Positions 1 to 12,382 of a DNA stretch of 64,000 nucleotides are shown here, piece after piece. Source of the DNA: CAZCGA01 sp964498075 (GTDB taxonomy: Bacteria; Desulfobacterota; Binatia; HRBIN30). The translations under genes were made by a program, and so were the position numbers. The stretch covers positions 17,749 to 81,748 of the forward strand of contig CAZCGA010000009.1 of assembly GCA_964498075.1 (NCBI GenBank). The letters are read 5' to 3'. The first letter of the stretch is position 1, and every line of letters begins with the position of its first letter. The notes under the pieces were generated by a model. That model worked only from the letters and a program-made list of their open reading frames with translations. It was not told the origin of the DNA and ran no database searches.

Positions 1-51
1 CTCTACCTGCGCCGCTTGCGCGAGCCACCGGCGGCCGTCGCACGGCAGTAG
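1..51 (+). CDS. 3' end of an upstream gene cut by the window edge
   Basis: An open frame enters from the left edge and ends at TAG 49-51, leaving 16 residues rich in Leu and Arg (ending PAAVARQ). It stops 23 nt before the next ATG, the spacing of a co-transcribed neighbour. Too short to identify. Confidence 0.35.
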   Translation, partial: LYLRRLREPPAAVARQ

Positions 52-74
52 ACTGGCAGTCACGGCGAGTACCC

Positions 75-1691
75 ATGCGCGTATTCTTGATTCACATTCG
101 TGACCCGCAATTCTACGCGCTGCCGGCGGCGACGCGCGCCCCCAACGGCAACATCCGGGTGATGGGCTTTCCACCGATCGGTATCATGTCGCTCTCGGCC
201 GTGCTCAAGCGTGCCGGTCACGAGTGCGTCATGTTCGATCAGGCCAACCCCGAAACGCCCGACGCCGTCATCATCGAGGAAATCCGGCGACAACGGCCAG
301 CCTTCGTCGGGCTGAGTTTTCTGAGCACGACGAGCTACCCCTATGCGAAGATGTTGGCGCGGCAGATCCGCGCCGCCGATCCCTGTGTGAAGCTGGCGTT
401 CGGCGGTGTGTTCGCCACGCTCAACGCGCCACTGATCAAGCAGCAGTGCCCTGAGGTGGACTTCGTCTGCCGCGGCGACGGCGAGCAGCTCGTCCTCGAT
501 CTCGTCGAGCATCTCGACGATCCCGCTGGCGTCGCCGGCCTCACCTGGGCGAAGGACGGCCAAGTCGTCCACAACCCCAACCGTATGCTGGACCGCGACC
601 TCGACCAGTGGCCGTTTCCCGACCGCGAGAGCCTGCGGCTGGACTTCATCGAATCGATGCCCCTCGACGTGCCCGCGGTTTTGTCGATGGAGCGCTTCAC
701 CACCATGCAGACGTCGCGCGGCTGCCCGTGGCCATGCGTGTTCTGTGACATCCCGATCTTCAACGAGGGTAAATGGCGTTCGCGCAGCCCGCGGCATGTG
801 GTGGAGGAGTTCACGCACCTGCAGCAACTGGGATACGGTGCGGTGTACTTCGTCGACGATCACTTCCTCCTGCAACCGAAGCGTATCGAAGCCATCTGCC
901 AGGGCATCAACGATGCTGGCGTTACCATCCAATGGGGCTGCGAAGGACGCGTCGACTCGACGGCCCAGCATCTCTTCCCGGCCATGGCCAAAGCGCACTG
1001 CCGCACGTTGATGTTCGGCGTCGAGAGTGGCAGTCAGAAAGTGCTCGACCGCTTGAAGAAGGAGCAGACGCTGGCAGACGTCGAGACCGCGGTGACCAAC
1101 GCCAAGCGGGCCGGCATCGAGATCGTCCACGGCTTCTTCGTCGTCGGCACACCCGACGAGACCGTCGAGGACATGCAGGCGACCTTCGACTTCGCGGCCA
1201 AGCTGCAGCTGGATACGTTCGGTTTCAACCGCCTGTGCGTCTACCGCGGCACACCGCTGTGGCACGAGTACGTCCAACGCGGCTTGGTCGACGACGTCGC
1301 CGATTGGTACAAGTACTTCAAGTGTTCGGAGATCGATCCCACCTGCCTTCCGGGTGAGGTGATCAACGCCGTGCGGACCGCCGGCTTCCGGCGCTTGTTC
1401 CGCTACAAGGTCACCCACTACCCGCTGCAGACCCTGCGCTTGCTGCGCCGCTTCCTGCGCTACATGCGGTGGCGCGACGTGGTGTACCTCATCGTCAAAC
1501 CCTTCCTCGGAAACCGGCGCGGGCCGACGAAGAACGAGGTCCTGTCGCGCGCCGTCGAGCACGGCGCGCTGAAGGACGAGGCCGCGAACCTGACGCAGGT
1601 GTCCGATGCGCTGCTGCAACACGTCATGCGCGAGTCGCGAACGGAACGTCTCCGCTTGCAAGCCGAAGCGGAGAAGGCGCGGGCCGCTTAG
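75..1691 (+). CDS. B12-binding radical SAM protein
   Basis: 538 aa. Residues about 1-140 look like a cobalamin-binding fold (GFPPIGIMSLSAVLKRAGH, then a GGVFATL turn). The radical SAM cluster motif CPWPCVFC (CX3CX2C) sits near residues 217-224 and would hold the 4Fe-4S cluster that cleaves S-adenosylmethionine. A 'GVESGSQKVL' stretch and a barrel-closing region follow, then a basic C-terminal tail. Members of this class methylate or rearrange lipids, cofactors and antibiotics; the substrate here is unknown. The ribosome site before ATG 75 is weak (GGCGAG). The 3' end overlaps the convergent EthD gene by 4 nt. Confidence 0.85.
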   Translation: MRVFLIHIRDPQFYALPAATRAPNGNIRVMGFPPIGIMSLSAVLKRAGHECVMFDQANPETPDAVIIEEIRRQRPAFVGLSFLSTTSYPYAKMLARQIRAADPCVKLAFGGVFATLNAPLIKQQCPEVDFVCRGDGEQLVLDLVEHLDDPAGVAGLTWAKDGQVVHNPNRMLDRDLDQWPFPDRESLRLDFIESMPLDVPAVLSMERFTTMQTSRGCPWPCVFCDIPIFNEGKWRSRSPRHVVEEFTHLQQLGYGAVYFVDDHFLLQPKRIEAICQGINDAGVTIQWGCEGRVDSTAQHLFPAMAKAHCRTLMFGVESGSQKVLDRLKKEQTLADVETAVTNAKRAGIEIVHGFFVVGTPDETVEDMQATFDFAAKLQLDTFGFNRLCVYRGTPLWHEYVQRGLVDDVADWYKYFKCSEIDPTCLPGEVINAVRTAGFRRLFRYKVTHYPLQTLRLLRRFLRYMRWRDVVYLIVKPFLGNRRGPTKNEVLSRAVEHGALKDEAANLTQVSDALLQHVMRESRTERLRLQAEAEKARAA

Positions 1692-2053
1692 ATCACCACG
1701 TGATCGTCGGCGAAGAAGATCGGCGAGTTGGGCAGGTCGATGAAGCGCTGCTCGTCCTCGAGCAGCTGTCGTCCCGCCTCGATCCCGGCGGGGGTTTGCA
1801 GGCGTACCAGCATGTCGTCCCAGTCGAACCACAGCTCGGCGACGCCGTCGAACGGATCGGGCGCGCCGCGCGACGCGGCGATGGCCTGGGACAGCGCCGG
1901 GTCGATCGTGTGCGCCTGCACGTAACGCTTGATGCCGAGCGCCGCGGCGTGACCTTTCACCAATGGCGCGTGCGTCTCGCGCCAGTAGCGCTGGAACGCC
2001 TCGCGCGAGAGATGCGGCAGACGCCGTAGGCAGAAGATCAGGTGCACGGTCAT
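1688..2053 (-). CDS. EthD-domain protein
   Basis: 121 aa, one EthD/ferredoxin-like alpha-beta barrel domain: FCLRRLPHLSREAFQRYW at the N-terminus, 'ETHAPLV' and a C-terminal 'FIDLPNSPIFF'. Family members are small dimeric proteins, some tied to ether or polyketide breakdown; no catalytic residue is evident. Its ATG overlaps the stop of the LolA-like gene upstream by 4 nt (ATGA), so the two are probably translationally coupled. Function unknown. Confidence 0.75.
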   Translation of the reverse strand: MTVHLIFCLRRLPHLSREAFQRYWRETHAPLVKGHAAALGIKRYVQAHTIDPALSQAIAASRGAPDPFDGVAELWFDWDDMLVRLQTPAGIEAGRQLLEDEQRFIDLPNSPIFFADDHVVI

Positions 2054-2907
2054 AGCCCACGCTCCAGGGCGCGCTGCGTGAACAGCGCATCGTCCAAGGC
2101 CGCGTCGTACTTGACGTCGGTGAAGTCGACGACGGTGTAGCTCCCGCCCTGGAGGTTCTTCATCTCCATGTGAAACGCCGTCGGGATTGTGCCGACGGGG
2201 CGGCAGTCGCTCAGCGTGAGGACCTTCTCCAACCGGCCGCCCTTGTCGGACAGCTCGAACTTGACGATCACCAGGTCGTCCGCCCGCAACCAGGCGACAA
2301 TCTTGCCGTAGGTCAGGTCCTTTCCGGCCGGCGTGAACTCGATGACGTGACAGGCGTGGCCGTCGACGGCCTCGTCACGCAGCAGCGTGGCGCGCGCGTC
2401 GGCATCGGTCCAATCGGTGATCTGCCCGATGATCGCCAGATCGTCGTAGCTGAAGTCCGTGCCGGCGAAGCTCTCGTGCTTGGCGCCGCCGCTGATCTGG
2501 CGAATGCGCTTCAGCTCGGGCAGATACAGCCACTGCTCGTCCTTGGCGTGTGGATCGGCCCACTGCAGGAAGCCCACGCCCTTGACCTCCGGCGGCGAGG
2601 CGAAGAACAGGATCGTGCGGTTGCGGTCTTCCGGGTACTTCTTGAAGCTGACCACCATCTCGCGGTTGCGCTCGCCGCCGCGCCGGTCGACGATGCGCGC
2701 CGTGAGCCGCTGCACGCGGTCGGTCCACTTGCGCGTCGTCTGCGACAGCTGCCGCACCTGGTCGAGCCGCTCGCGCGCGCTGGTCTCCGCCGCCGCCGAG
2801 CTCCCTCCCCCGCCGTCGACACCAGTCAAAAGGCAAAACGCAACCGTGGGAAGGCAGGAGCGGAAGACCACACGGCTGAGGGTCCTGAGACTTTCGACTT
2901 TCGCCAT
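2050..2907 (-). CDS. Outer-membrane lipoprotein-sorting (LolA-like) protein
   Basis: 285 aa with an N-terminal hydrophobic segment (about residues 15-30) that should act as a signal peptide. The mature part matches the 'outer membrane lipoprotein-sorting protein' family: RTILFFASPPEVKGVGFLQW, then WLYLPELKRIRQI and 'SFAGTDFSYDD'. Such LolA/LolB-type half-barrels bind lipid or lipoprotein acyl chains in the periplasm and often sit beside RND-type exporters. None is adjacent here; pgsA lies 24 nt upstream, which suggests an envelope-lipid context. Confidence 0.8.
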   Translation of the reverse strand: MAKVESLRTLSRVVFRSCLPTVAFCLLTGVDGGGGSSAAAETSARERLDQVRQLSQTTRKWTDRVQRLTARIVDRRGGERNREMVVSFKKYPEDRNRTILFFASPPEVKGVGFLQWADPHAKDEQWLYLPELKRIRQISGGAKHESFAGTDFSYDDLAIIGQITDWTDADARATLLRDEAVDGHACHVIEFTPAGKDLTYGKIVAWLRADDLVIVKFELSDKGGRLEKVLTLSDCRPVGTIPTAFHMEMKNLQGGSYTVVDFTDVKYDAALDDALFTQRALERGL

Positions 2908-2931
2908 GTGACTCGTGCCTTTGAGTTTCTT

Positions 2932-3486
2932 CTACTGCGCCGGGCTTCCTTGCCGCTGATACCACAGCAGGCCGCTGTAGACATAGTGCACGCCCGAGAT
3001 GGTGATCGTCAGACCGGTGAGATACCAGGTGACCAGGTTCACCCTCGCCATCGGGATGTCGGGGCGCGCCAGGGTCAGCAGCGCGAACCCGATGGTGAAC
3101 ATCTCGTTGAACGTGTTCAGCTTGCCGACGAACGTCGGATCGACCTGCATCGGCGTGCTGACGAAGTAGATGGCCAGATACCCGGAGAGAATCACCACGT
3201 CGCGCGTCAGCACCAGGATGAAGAGCCAGGTCGGAAGGACGCCCAGCCAGGTGAGGATGACGAACGAGCTGACCAGCAGGAGCTTGTCCGCCAGCGGATC
3301 GAGCGTCGCACCCAGCTCGCTCTTCGTATCCGTCAGCCGCGCGATCACCCCGTCGATCGTGTCGGTGATGCCCGCCGCCATGAAGAGCACCAGGCCGGCG
3401 CCAAAGCGGTGGTTGCTGACGACGATCAGGAAGATCGGCACCGCGATGATGCGCAGCAGCGTCAGGAAGTTCGGCAGGGTCAGCAT
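2932..3486 (-). CDS. pgsA: CDP-diacylglycerol-glycerol-3-phosphate 3-phosphatidyltransferase family protein
   Basis: 184 aa when started at MLTLPNFLTLLR (ATG at 3486), a typical PgsA opening; an in-frame start 87 nt upstream would add an unrelated Arg-rich tail. The CDP-alcohol phosphotransferase signature DGX2ARX8GX3DX3D is complete (DGVIAR, then GATLDPLAD), so the metal-binding aspartates are present. It should make phosphatidylglycerol phosphate in the inner membrane, with several hydrophobic helices visible. A related CDP-alcohol transferase cannot be excluded. Confidence 0.85.
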   Translation of the reverse strand: MLTLPNFLTLLRIIAVPIFLIVVSNHRFGAGLVLFMAAGITDTIDGVIARLTDTKSELGATLDPLADKLLLVSSFVILTWLGVLPTWLFILVLTRDVVILSGYLAIYFVSTPMQVDPTFVGKLNTFNEMFTIGFALLTLARPDIPMARVNLVTWYLTGLTITISGVHYVYSGLLWYQRQGSPAQ

Positions 3487-3492
3487 GGTAGG

Positions 3493-3578
3493 GAATCGTG
3501 CTCGTGTGCGTGTTCGAGCTCGTCGAAGATCCGCTGCACCCTCTTCTCCTCTACGAGCACGACTCACGAGCACGATTC
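3493..3578. repeat. 14-bp inverted repeat between hflX and pgsA
   Basis: GAATCGTGCTCGTG at 3493-3506 is perfectly inverted as CACGAGCACGATTC at 3565-3578, with a 58-nt spacer. The right arm covers the last codons of hflX. No U-run follows, so it is not a classical terminator; it could be an mRNA-processing or stabilising structure or a dispersed repeat. Confidence 0.6.
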
Positions 3579-4907
3579 ACGGCAATCTCCTTGCGCACTT
3601 GCCCGGCCAGCTTGGCGGAAACCACTGCCGTCACTTCGACCTCACCGTCGCGGTACTCCTCCTGCACCAGCCTCCCGCCGCGGCGCAGGCGCGCGATCAG
3701 ATCGCCGCGGCTCGCAGGGATAGAGATGTGCAGCCGCTCGCGGCCGGATTGCAGCAGTGTGTCGACCGCCGCGAGCAGCGCGGGAATTCCTTCGCCGGTG
3801 CGTGCGGAGATCGCGCAGCGGACGCCGTCGCCGGGCGGTGGGCGCGACCCCGGCGCGAGGCGGTCGATCTTGTTGAGCACCGTGATGCGCGGCGTCTTGC
3901 CCGCCTCCAGCTCGCGCAACACGCGCTCCACCACCTCACACTGCTCGGCTGCGTGCGGGTTGCTGGCATCGACGACGTGCAACAGCAAAGTAGCCGTGCG
4001 CACCTCCTCGAGCGTGCTCTTGAAGGCATCAACGAACCCGTGCGGCAGCTTGTTGATGAATCCGACGGTGTCGACGAGCAGCGCGGCGCCGCCGCTCGGC
4101 AGCCCGAGCCGCCGTACGGTGGGATCCAGGGTGGCGAACAGCTTGTTCTCCACGAACACACCCGCCGCCGTGAGCCGGTTCATCAACGTCGACTTGCCGG
4201 AGTTGGTGTAGCCGACCAGCGCGATGGTCGCGTACGGCACGTCGGCGCGGCTCTGGCGGTGCAACCGACGCGTACGGGTCACCTCGTCGAGACGGCGGCG
4301 CAGGGTGGCGAGGCGCGTGCGCACCCGGCGGCGATCGACCTCGAGCTGCGTCTCGCCGGGGCCGCGCGTGCCGACGCCACCGCCGAGCCGCGACAGGTGC
4401 TGCCACTGGCGGGTCAGCCGCGGCAGCAGGTACTGCAGCTGCGCCAGCTCCACTTGCAGTTTGCCGGCGAGGCTGTGGGCGCGTTGCGCGAAGATGTCGA
4501 GAATCAGCTGGCTGCGGTCGATCACCTTGNNNNNNNNNNCTTGACGTGCAGGGCCTTCTCCAGATTGCGCTGTTGGGCCGGAGACAAGCTGTCGTCAAAG
4601 ATGGCTACGTCACCGCGCTGCTCCTGCACCAGCTTGTGCACCTCTTCCACTTTCCCGGAGCCGATGAAGGTCGCCGGATGAATGCGTCGCACCTGTTGCA
4701 GCGCCGTGGCGGCCACGGCCAGGCCGGCGGTGTCGGCCAGGCGGTCCAGCTCGTCTAGCGATTCCTCGCCGCTGAGGGCGCCGCCATCCGCGCGTGCCGT
4801 CCCGACCAGCACGGCGCGTTCCGCCTGGCCATCGGGGCGGCGATGATCGAGGGGTTGCTCTGCGGCGCGCCGGCGCCGCTTGGGGTGCAGCTCGCGGTCG
4901 TCCGATC

Positions 4908-4911
<4 letters not shown>
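3551..4911 (-). CDS. hflX: GTPase HflX (ribosome rescue), spanning a 10-N gap
   Basis: Two open segments either side of the Ns are one gene. The N-terminal HflX domain runs from 'AVLVGTARADG' to 'SPAQQRNLEKAL'; after the gap comes VIDRSQLILDIFAQRA, the 'GGGVGTRGPGETQLE' linker, and a G domain with GYTNSGKS (G1), DTVGF (G3) and NKID (G4). HflX splits stalled 70S ribosomes under stress. The start is GTG at 4911, whose last bases overlap the dnaE stop (GTGA), implying coupling. With the Ns removed and the repeated CTTG collapsed the protein is 448 aa; E. coli HflX is 426. Confidence 0.9.
4530..4539. other. Assembly gap of 10 Ns inside hflX
   Basis: Ten Ns. The flanks end and begin with the same CTTG, so the two contigs seem to overlap and no coding sequence need be missing. 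Confidence 0.95.
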
Positions 4912-8396
<3,485 letters not shown>

Positions 8397-8521
8397 TGCC
8401 GCACCTCTCCACCCAACGTTCATCTTCAATGGCGGATTTGCGGCGCGCGGTCAATCGGCGTGGACCGGGCGGCTCAAGCCGCGGCAACGACGCTCCCACT
8501 ACGCGCCGCCGGCGCCGTGCG

Positions 8522-10058
8522 CTACTCCCACTCGATGGTCGCCGGTGGCTTCGATGAGATGTCGTAGACGACGCGGTTCACGCCGCGCACCTCGTTGATC
8601 AGGCGGCTCGACAGGCGCGCCAGCAGATCCGCGGGGAGGCGTGCCCAGTCTGCCGTCATGCCGTCGACGCTCTCCACGGCGCGGATGGCGACGACGTTCT
8701 CGTAGGTGCGTTGGTCACCCATGACGCCAACGGTCTTCACCGGCAGCAACACCGCAAAGGCCTGCCACAGCCGCTCGTACAACCCGGCGGCGCGGATTTC
8801 CTCGTCGACGATCGCCTCGGCGGCGTGCAACAACGCGACGCGCTCGGCGGTCNNNNNNNNNNTCGCCAAGGATGCGAATCGCGAGACCCGGCCCGGGAAA
8901 CGGCTGGCGCCCGACGATGCGCTCCGGGATGCCGAGCACCTTGCCCAACTCGCGCCCCTCATCCTTGAACAACTCACGCAACGGCTCGATGAGCTGTAGA
9001 TGCATACGCTCGGGCAAGCCGCCGACGTTGTGGTGGCTCTTGATGGTTGCCGACGGTCCTTTGAAGGACACCGACTCGATGACGTCCGGATACAGCGTGC
9101 CCTGTGCCAGGAACTTCACGTCCGGCAGCGCTCGCGCTTCCTGCTCGAACACCTCGATGAACGTGGCGCCGATGATACGCCGCTTCTGCTCCGGGTCCTC
9201 GACGCCCTTGAGCCGCTGCAGGAAGCGCGCACCCGCGTCGACGGCCTTGATGCGGAAGTGGAACGACTCGCGCAGGAAGTCCATCACGCGCTGCGCCTCG
9301 TCGCGCCGCAGCACGCCGTTGTCGACGAAGACGCAGGTGAGCTGGTCGCCGACGGCGCGGTGTACGAGCGCCGCGGTCACGGTGGAATCGACGCCGCCGC
9401 TGAGCGCGCACACCACCCCGGCCTTGCTCACGCGTGCGCGTATGCGCTCGGTCTCGCGATCGACGAAGTTCTCCATGGTCCAATCCGGCTTCGCCTTGCA
9501 GATGCGGAACAGGAAGTTGGCCAGCACCTCCTTGCCGCGCGGCGTGTGCACGACCTCCGGATGGAACTGCACACCGAATCGCCGCCGCGCCGGATCGGCG
9601 CACGCGGCGATGGGCGAGTTGGCGCTGTGCGCCAGGACCTGCCAGCCCGCGGGGAGGGCCTCCATCTTGTCGCCGTGGCTCATCCACACGGGAATCGCAC
9701 TACGGTCGAAGCCGGCGAACAGGTCGCGATCGTCGTCGATGATCAGGTCGGCGTGGCCGTACTCGCGCCGCGTCGCACGCGCCACCTGCCCGCCGCCGAA
9801 GAGCGTGATCACATTCAGGCCGTAACAGATACCGAGGATCGGCGTGTCGAGGCCGGTGACCTCACGGGCCGGCAGCGGTGCGCCTTCGTCGTAGACGCTG
9901 GCCGGGCCGCCGGACAGGATGATGCCTTCCGGCTGCATCGCCTTGATCCGATCCATCGGCAATGAGTACGGATGAATCTCGCAGTACACGTGCGCTTCCC
10001 GCACGCGCCGCGCGATGAGCTGGGTGTATTGGCCGCCGAAGTCGAGAATGAGAATCAT
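8522..10058 (-). CDS. guaA: GMP synthase (glutamine-hydrolysing), spanning a 10-N gap
   Basis: Converts XMP to GMP with glutamine and ATP. The class I amidotransferase half has the nucleophile in 'GICYGLN' and the His-Glu pair in QFHPEV; the ATP-pyrophosphatase half has the SGGVDSTV P-loop; the dimerisation domain ends 'KPPATIEWE', identical to the E. coli C-terminus. The Ns fall in the conserved 'RILGEV' strand. Family comparison suggests only one codon is absent, which gives a 509-aa protein. It lies 125 nt downstream of guaB, a natural guanine-nucleotide operon. Confidence 0.95.
8853..8862. other. Assembly gap of 10 Ns inside guaA
   Basis: Ten Ns between codons for 'RILG' and 'AERVALL'. 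Abutting the flanks keeps frame but lacks one residue (probably Val) against the family pattern, so the true gap is probably about 3 nt. Confidence 0.95.
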
Positions 10059-10183
10059 AGCTGTCAGCGATCAGCGGTCAGCTCTCAGCTCTGCAGAGAG
10101 ACGATTGCCGCTCCGTGCTGTGAAATCCATCCTCCCAACCTCCTCTGGCTGACAGCTGATAGCTGACCGCTGATAGCTGATTG
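10059..10183. repeat. TCAGC-heptamer inverted repeat between guaB and guaA
   Basis: The left arm (10061-10092) is built from TCAGCNN units and the right arm (10147-10182) from the complementary pattern with AGCTGAT units; reverse-complemented, the arms align along most of about 32 nt around a 55-nt core. Transcribed, it would form a long imperfect hairpin between the two gua genes. It could be a dispersed genomic repeat or an attenuator tuning guaA relative to guaB. Confidence 0.7.
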
Positions 10184-11653
10184 CTACTCCCTCCGATAGT
10201 TCGGCGGCTCCTTGGTCATGAACACGTCGTGCACGTGGCTCTCTTCGAGCGAGGAGTGCGAGGCGCGGACGAAGCGCGCCTTCTCGTGCAGCGCGGCGAT
10301 GTCGCGGCAGCCGCAGTAGCCCATGCCCGCCTTCAGTCCGCCGACCAGCTGCGTAACGATGAACGACAACGATCCTTTGTAGGGGACGCGGCCTTCGATG
10401 CCTTCGGGAACGAGCTTCATCTGCTCTTCTTCCTCGTCTTGCATGTAGCGGTTGCGGCTGCCTTCGCGCTCGCGCATGGCTTCGAGAGAGCCCATGCCGC
10501 GGTACAGCTTGTAGGTGCGCCCCTGGTAGAGAATCGTCTCGCCCGGACTCTCCTCGGTGCCGGCGAACAGGCCGCCGAGCATCGCCGAATCGGCGCCTGC
10601 AGCCAGCGCCTTGGTGATGTCGCCGGAGAACTTGATGCCACCGTCGGCGACCACCGGGATGCCGAAGTCCCGCGCCACCTTGGCGCAGTCGGCAATTGCC
10701 GTGAGCTGCGGGACGCCGACGCCGGAAACGACGCGCGTCGTGCAGATCGAGGCGGGACCCATGCCCACCTTGATCGCGTCGGCGCCGGCGCGCGCCAGCG
10801 CCCGCGCGCCCTCGGCGGTGGCGACGTTGCCGGCGATGACGTCGACGGTCGGATGGGCACGCTTGATCTCCTTGATCGTGTCGATGACGTTGTTCGAATG
10901 TCCGTGCGCGGTATCGATGACCAGCGCATCGGCGCCGGCGCGCACCAGCCGCTCGACCCGCTCGATGCGGTCGTCGCCCGTCCCGACGGCGCCGGCAACC
11001 CGCAAGCGTCCGAAGTGATCTTTCGACGCGTGCGGGAACTCCGCGGCCTTTTGGATGTCCTTGACCGTGATCAGTCCCTTCAAGCGATTCTCGGCGTCGA
11101 CGATGAGCAGCTTCTCGATGCGGTTGGCGTGCAGAATCTCCTTGGCTTCTTCCGGCCCGATGCCCGGCCGGCCGGTGATCAGGTTCTCGCGGGTCATCAC
11201 CTCGCGCACTTTGCGGTCGAGGCGCTTCTCGAAGCGCAGGTCGCGGTTGGTGAGGATGCCGACCAGCTTGCCCTCGTGAGTCACGGGCAGGCCGGAGATA
11301 TGGTAGCGGTGCATGATCTCCAGCGCGTCGGCGATGCGCTGGTCCGGATCGACGGTGACCGGATCGAGGATCATGCCGCTTTCCCACTTCTTGACCTTCT
11401 CCACTTCGCGCGCTTGATCTTCGATCGACAGGTTGCGATGGATCGCGCCGATGCCGCCTTCCTGGGCCATGGCGATGGCGGTGCGCGCCTCGGTGACGGT
11501 GTCCATCGCTGCGCTGATGAGTGGAATGTTGAGCCGGATCTGCCGGCTCAACTGCGTGCTGCAGTCGGCGTCGCGCGGCAGGAAGTCGGATTCCGCCGGC
11601 ACCAGCAACACATCATCGAACGTCAGCCCCTCCGGCATATCAAAGGAGAACAT
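10184..11653 (-). CDS. guaB: IMP dehydrogenase
   Basis: 489 aa. NAD-dependent oxidation of IMP to XMP, the committed step of guanine-nucleotide synthesis. The N-terminus 'EGLTFDDVLLVPAESDF' is diagnostic, two CBS domains occupy about residues 95-205, and the catalytic loop reads GPASICTTR with the active Cys (most homologues have GPGS). The phosphate-binding 'ADGGIKFSGDI' and the flap with 'YKLYRGMGS' are present. Upstream gene 171 nt away, guaA downstream. Confidence 0.96.
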   Translation of the reverse strand: MFSFDMPEGLTFDDVLLVPAESDFLPRDADCSTQLSRQIRLNIPLISAAMDTVTEARTAIAMAQEGGIGAIHRNLSIEDQAREVEKVKKWESGMILDPVTVDPDQRIADALEIMHRYHISGLPVTHEGKLVGILTNRDLRFEKRLDRKVREVMTRENLITGRPGIGPEEAKEILHANRIEKLLIVDAENRLKGLITVKDIQKAAEFPHASKDHFGRLRVAGAVGTGDDRIERVERLVRAGADALVIDTAHGHSNNVIDTIKEIKRAHPTVDVIAGNVATAEGARALARAGADAIKVGMGPASICTTRVVSGVGVPQLTAIADCAKVARDFGIPVVADGGIKFSGDITKALAAGADSAMLGGLFAGTEESPGETILYQGRTYKLYRGMGSLEAMREREGSRNRYMQDEEEEQMKLVPEGIEGRVPYKGSLSFIVTQLVGGLKAGMGYCGCRDIAALHEKARFVRASHSSLEESHVHDVFMTKEPPNYRRE

Positions 11654-11709
11654 CGCGCTTACCTCGGCTCGCTGGGGCGTGCATCATGGGTGGCCTCCAG
11701 AGGCACAGA

Positions 11710-11738
11710 AGCCCACCGGCTGAGCAGCGGGGTGGGCT
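11710..11738. promoter_or_regulatory. 8-bp perfect hairpin upstream of guaB
   Basis: AGCCCACC (11710-11717) pairs exactly with GGTGGGCT (11731-11738) around a 13-nt loop, between the Ddn-like stop and the guaB start. No U-run follows on the minus strand. It may be a leader structure of guaB or a weak terminator. Confidence 0.4.
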
Positions 11739-11824
11739 TGTACGCGTCGTGAAGCGGTGATTGTGAGAACCATGGACTCTCTTAGCAAAGCGCTACCGCT
11801 CTGGCAACAGACCTCCTGCGGCCA

Positions 11825-12307
11825 CTACATGTTGTGGTCGGGGCGAATGAGGATGACGGGGCGGCGAGTGACCCACCGGCGCAGCGCGGGAATCCAGATC
11901 GGCCGCAGCAGCGTTGCGTGCAGCACGTTGAGGATGAGGAGAGGCAACGCGGGGAAGAAGGGATGCGCGCCGATCAACGAACGCTTGGTGTCCAGGTCGT
12001 CGATGATCTCGGCGCGCGCCGGAAATATCCAGCCGGCGCAGGTGACGCGAACGTTCGGGTCACGGGCAATGTTGCGAATCCAGTTGGATCGGCGGCCGTA
12101 GGTCGAGATGATGATGAGACCGCCATCAAAACGCTCGCAGGGGAGCAGGACCTCGCGTGGCAGGCCGGTCTTCCGTCCCTGGGTCGTGAGCAGAACCCAA
12201 CCGGGCGCGCGCGCGAAATAGGAGCGCAACGCTCTGACGACGACGCCCTGGAGACGGCTTGTCAGCCGCGTCACCGGGTGAAGCCGTGCCGCGAACGGTT
12301 CTCGCAT
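11825..12307 (-). CDS. Ddn-like nitroreductase / deazaflavin-dependent oxidoreductase family protein
   Basis: 160 aa. The core GWVLLTTQGRKTGLPRE followed by GRRSNWIRNIARDPNVRV is the hallmark of the DUF385/Ddn split-barrel family, first known from F420-dependent mycobacterial enzymes. A hydrophobic C-terminal stretch with 'FFPALPLLILNVL' may be a membrane contact. Cofactor (F420, FMN or none) cannot be told from sequence. It lies 75 nt downstream of mtgA on the same strand. Confidence 0.75.
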   Translation of the reverse strand: MREPFAARLHPVTRLTSRLQGVVVRALRSYFARAPGWVLLTTQGRKTGLPREVLLPCERFDGGLIIISTYGRRSNWIRNIARDPNVRVTCAGWIFPARAEIIDDLDTKRSLIGAHPFFPALPLLILNVLHATLLRPIWIPALRRWVTRRPVILIRPDHNM

Positions 12308-12382
12308 TGGAGTACCCTCCTCCGCCGTACGTGTTGGTGATCCAACGTAGCTCCGAGCGCAGCGGCGGTCGACACTCTCGAC

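Noticed and set aside
60..2090. 676-codon minus-strand frame opposite the radical SAM gene
   Set aside because: Arg/Ala/Val-rich shadow frame caused by high GC; the plus strand has a clear family with an iron-sulfur motif. The same applies to long frames opposite dnaE (5034-7211), der (12930-15122) and the membrane genes (15156-17327).
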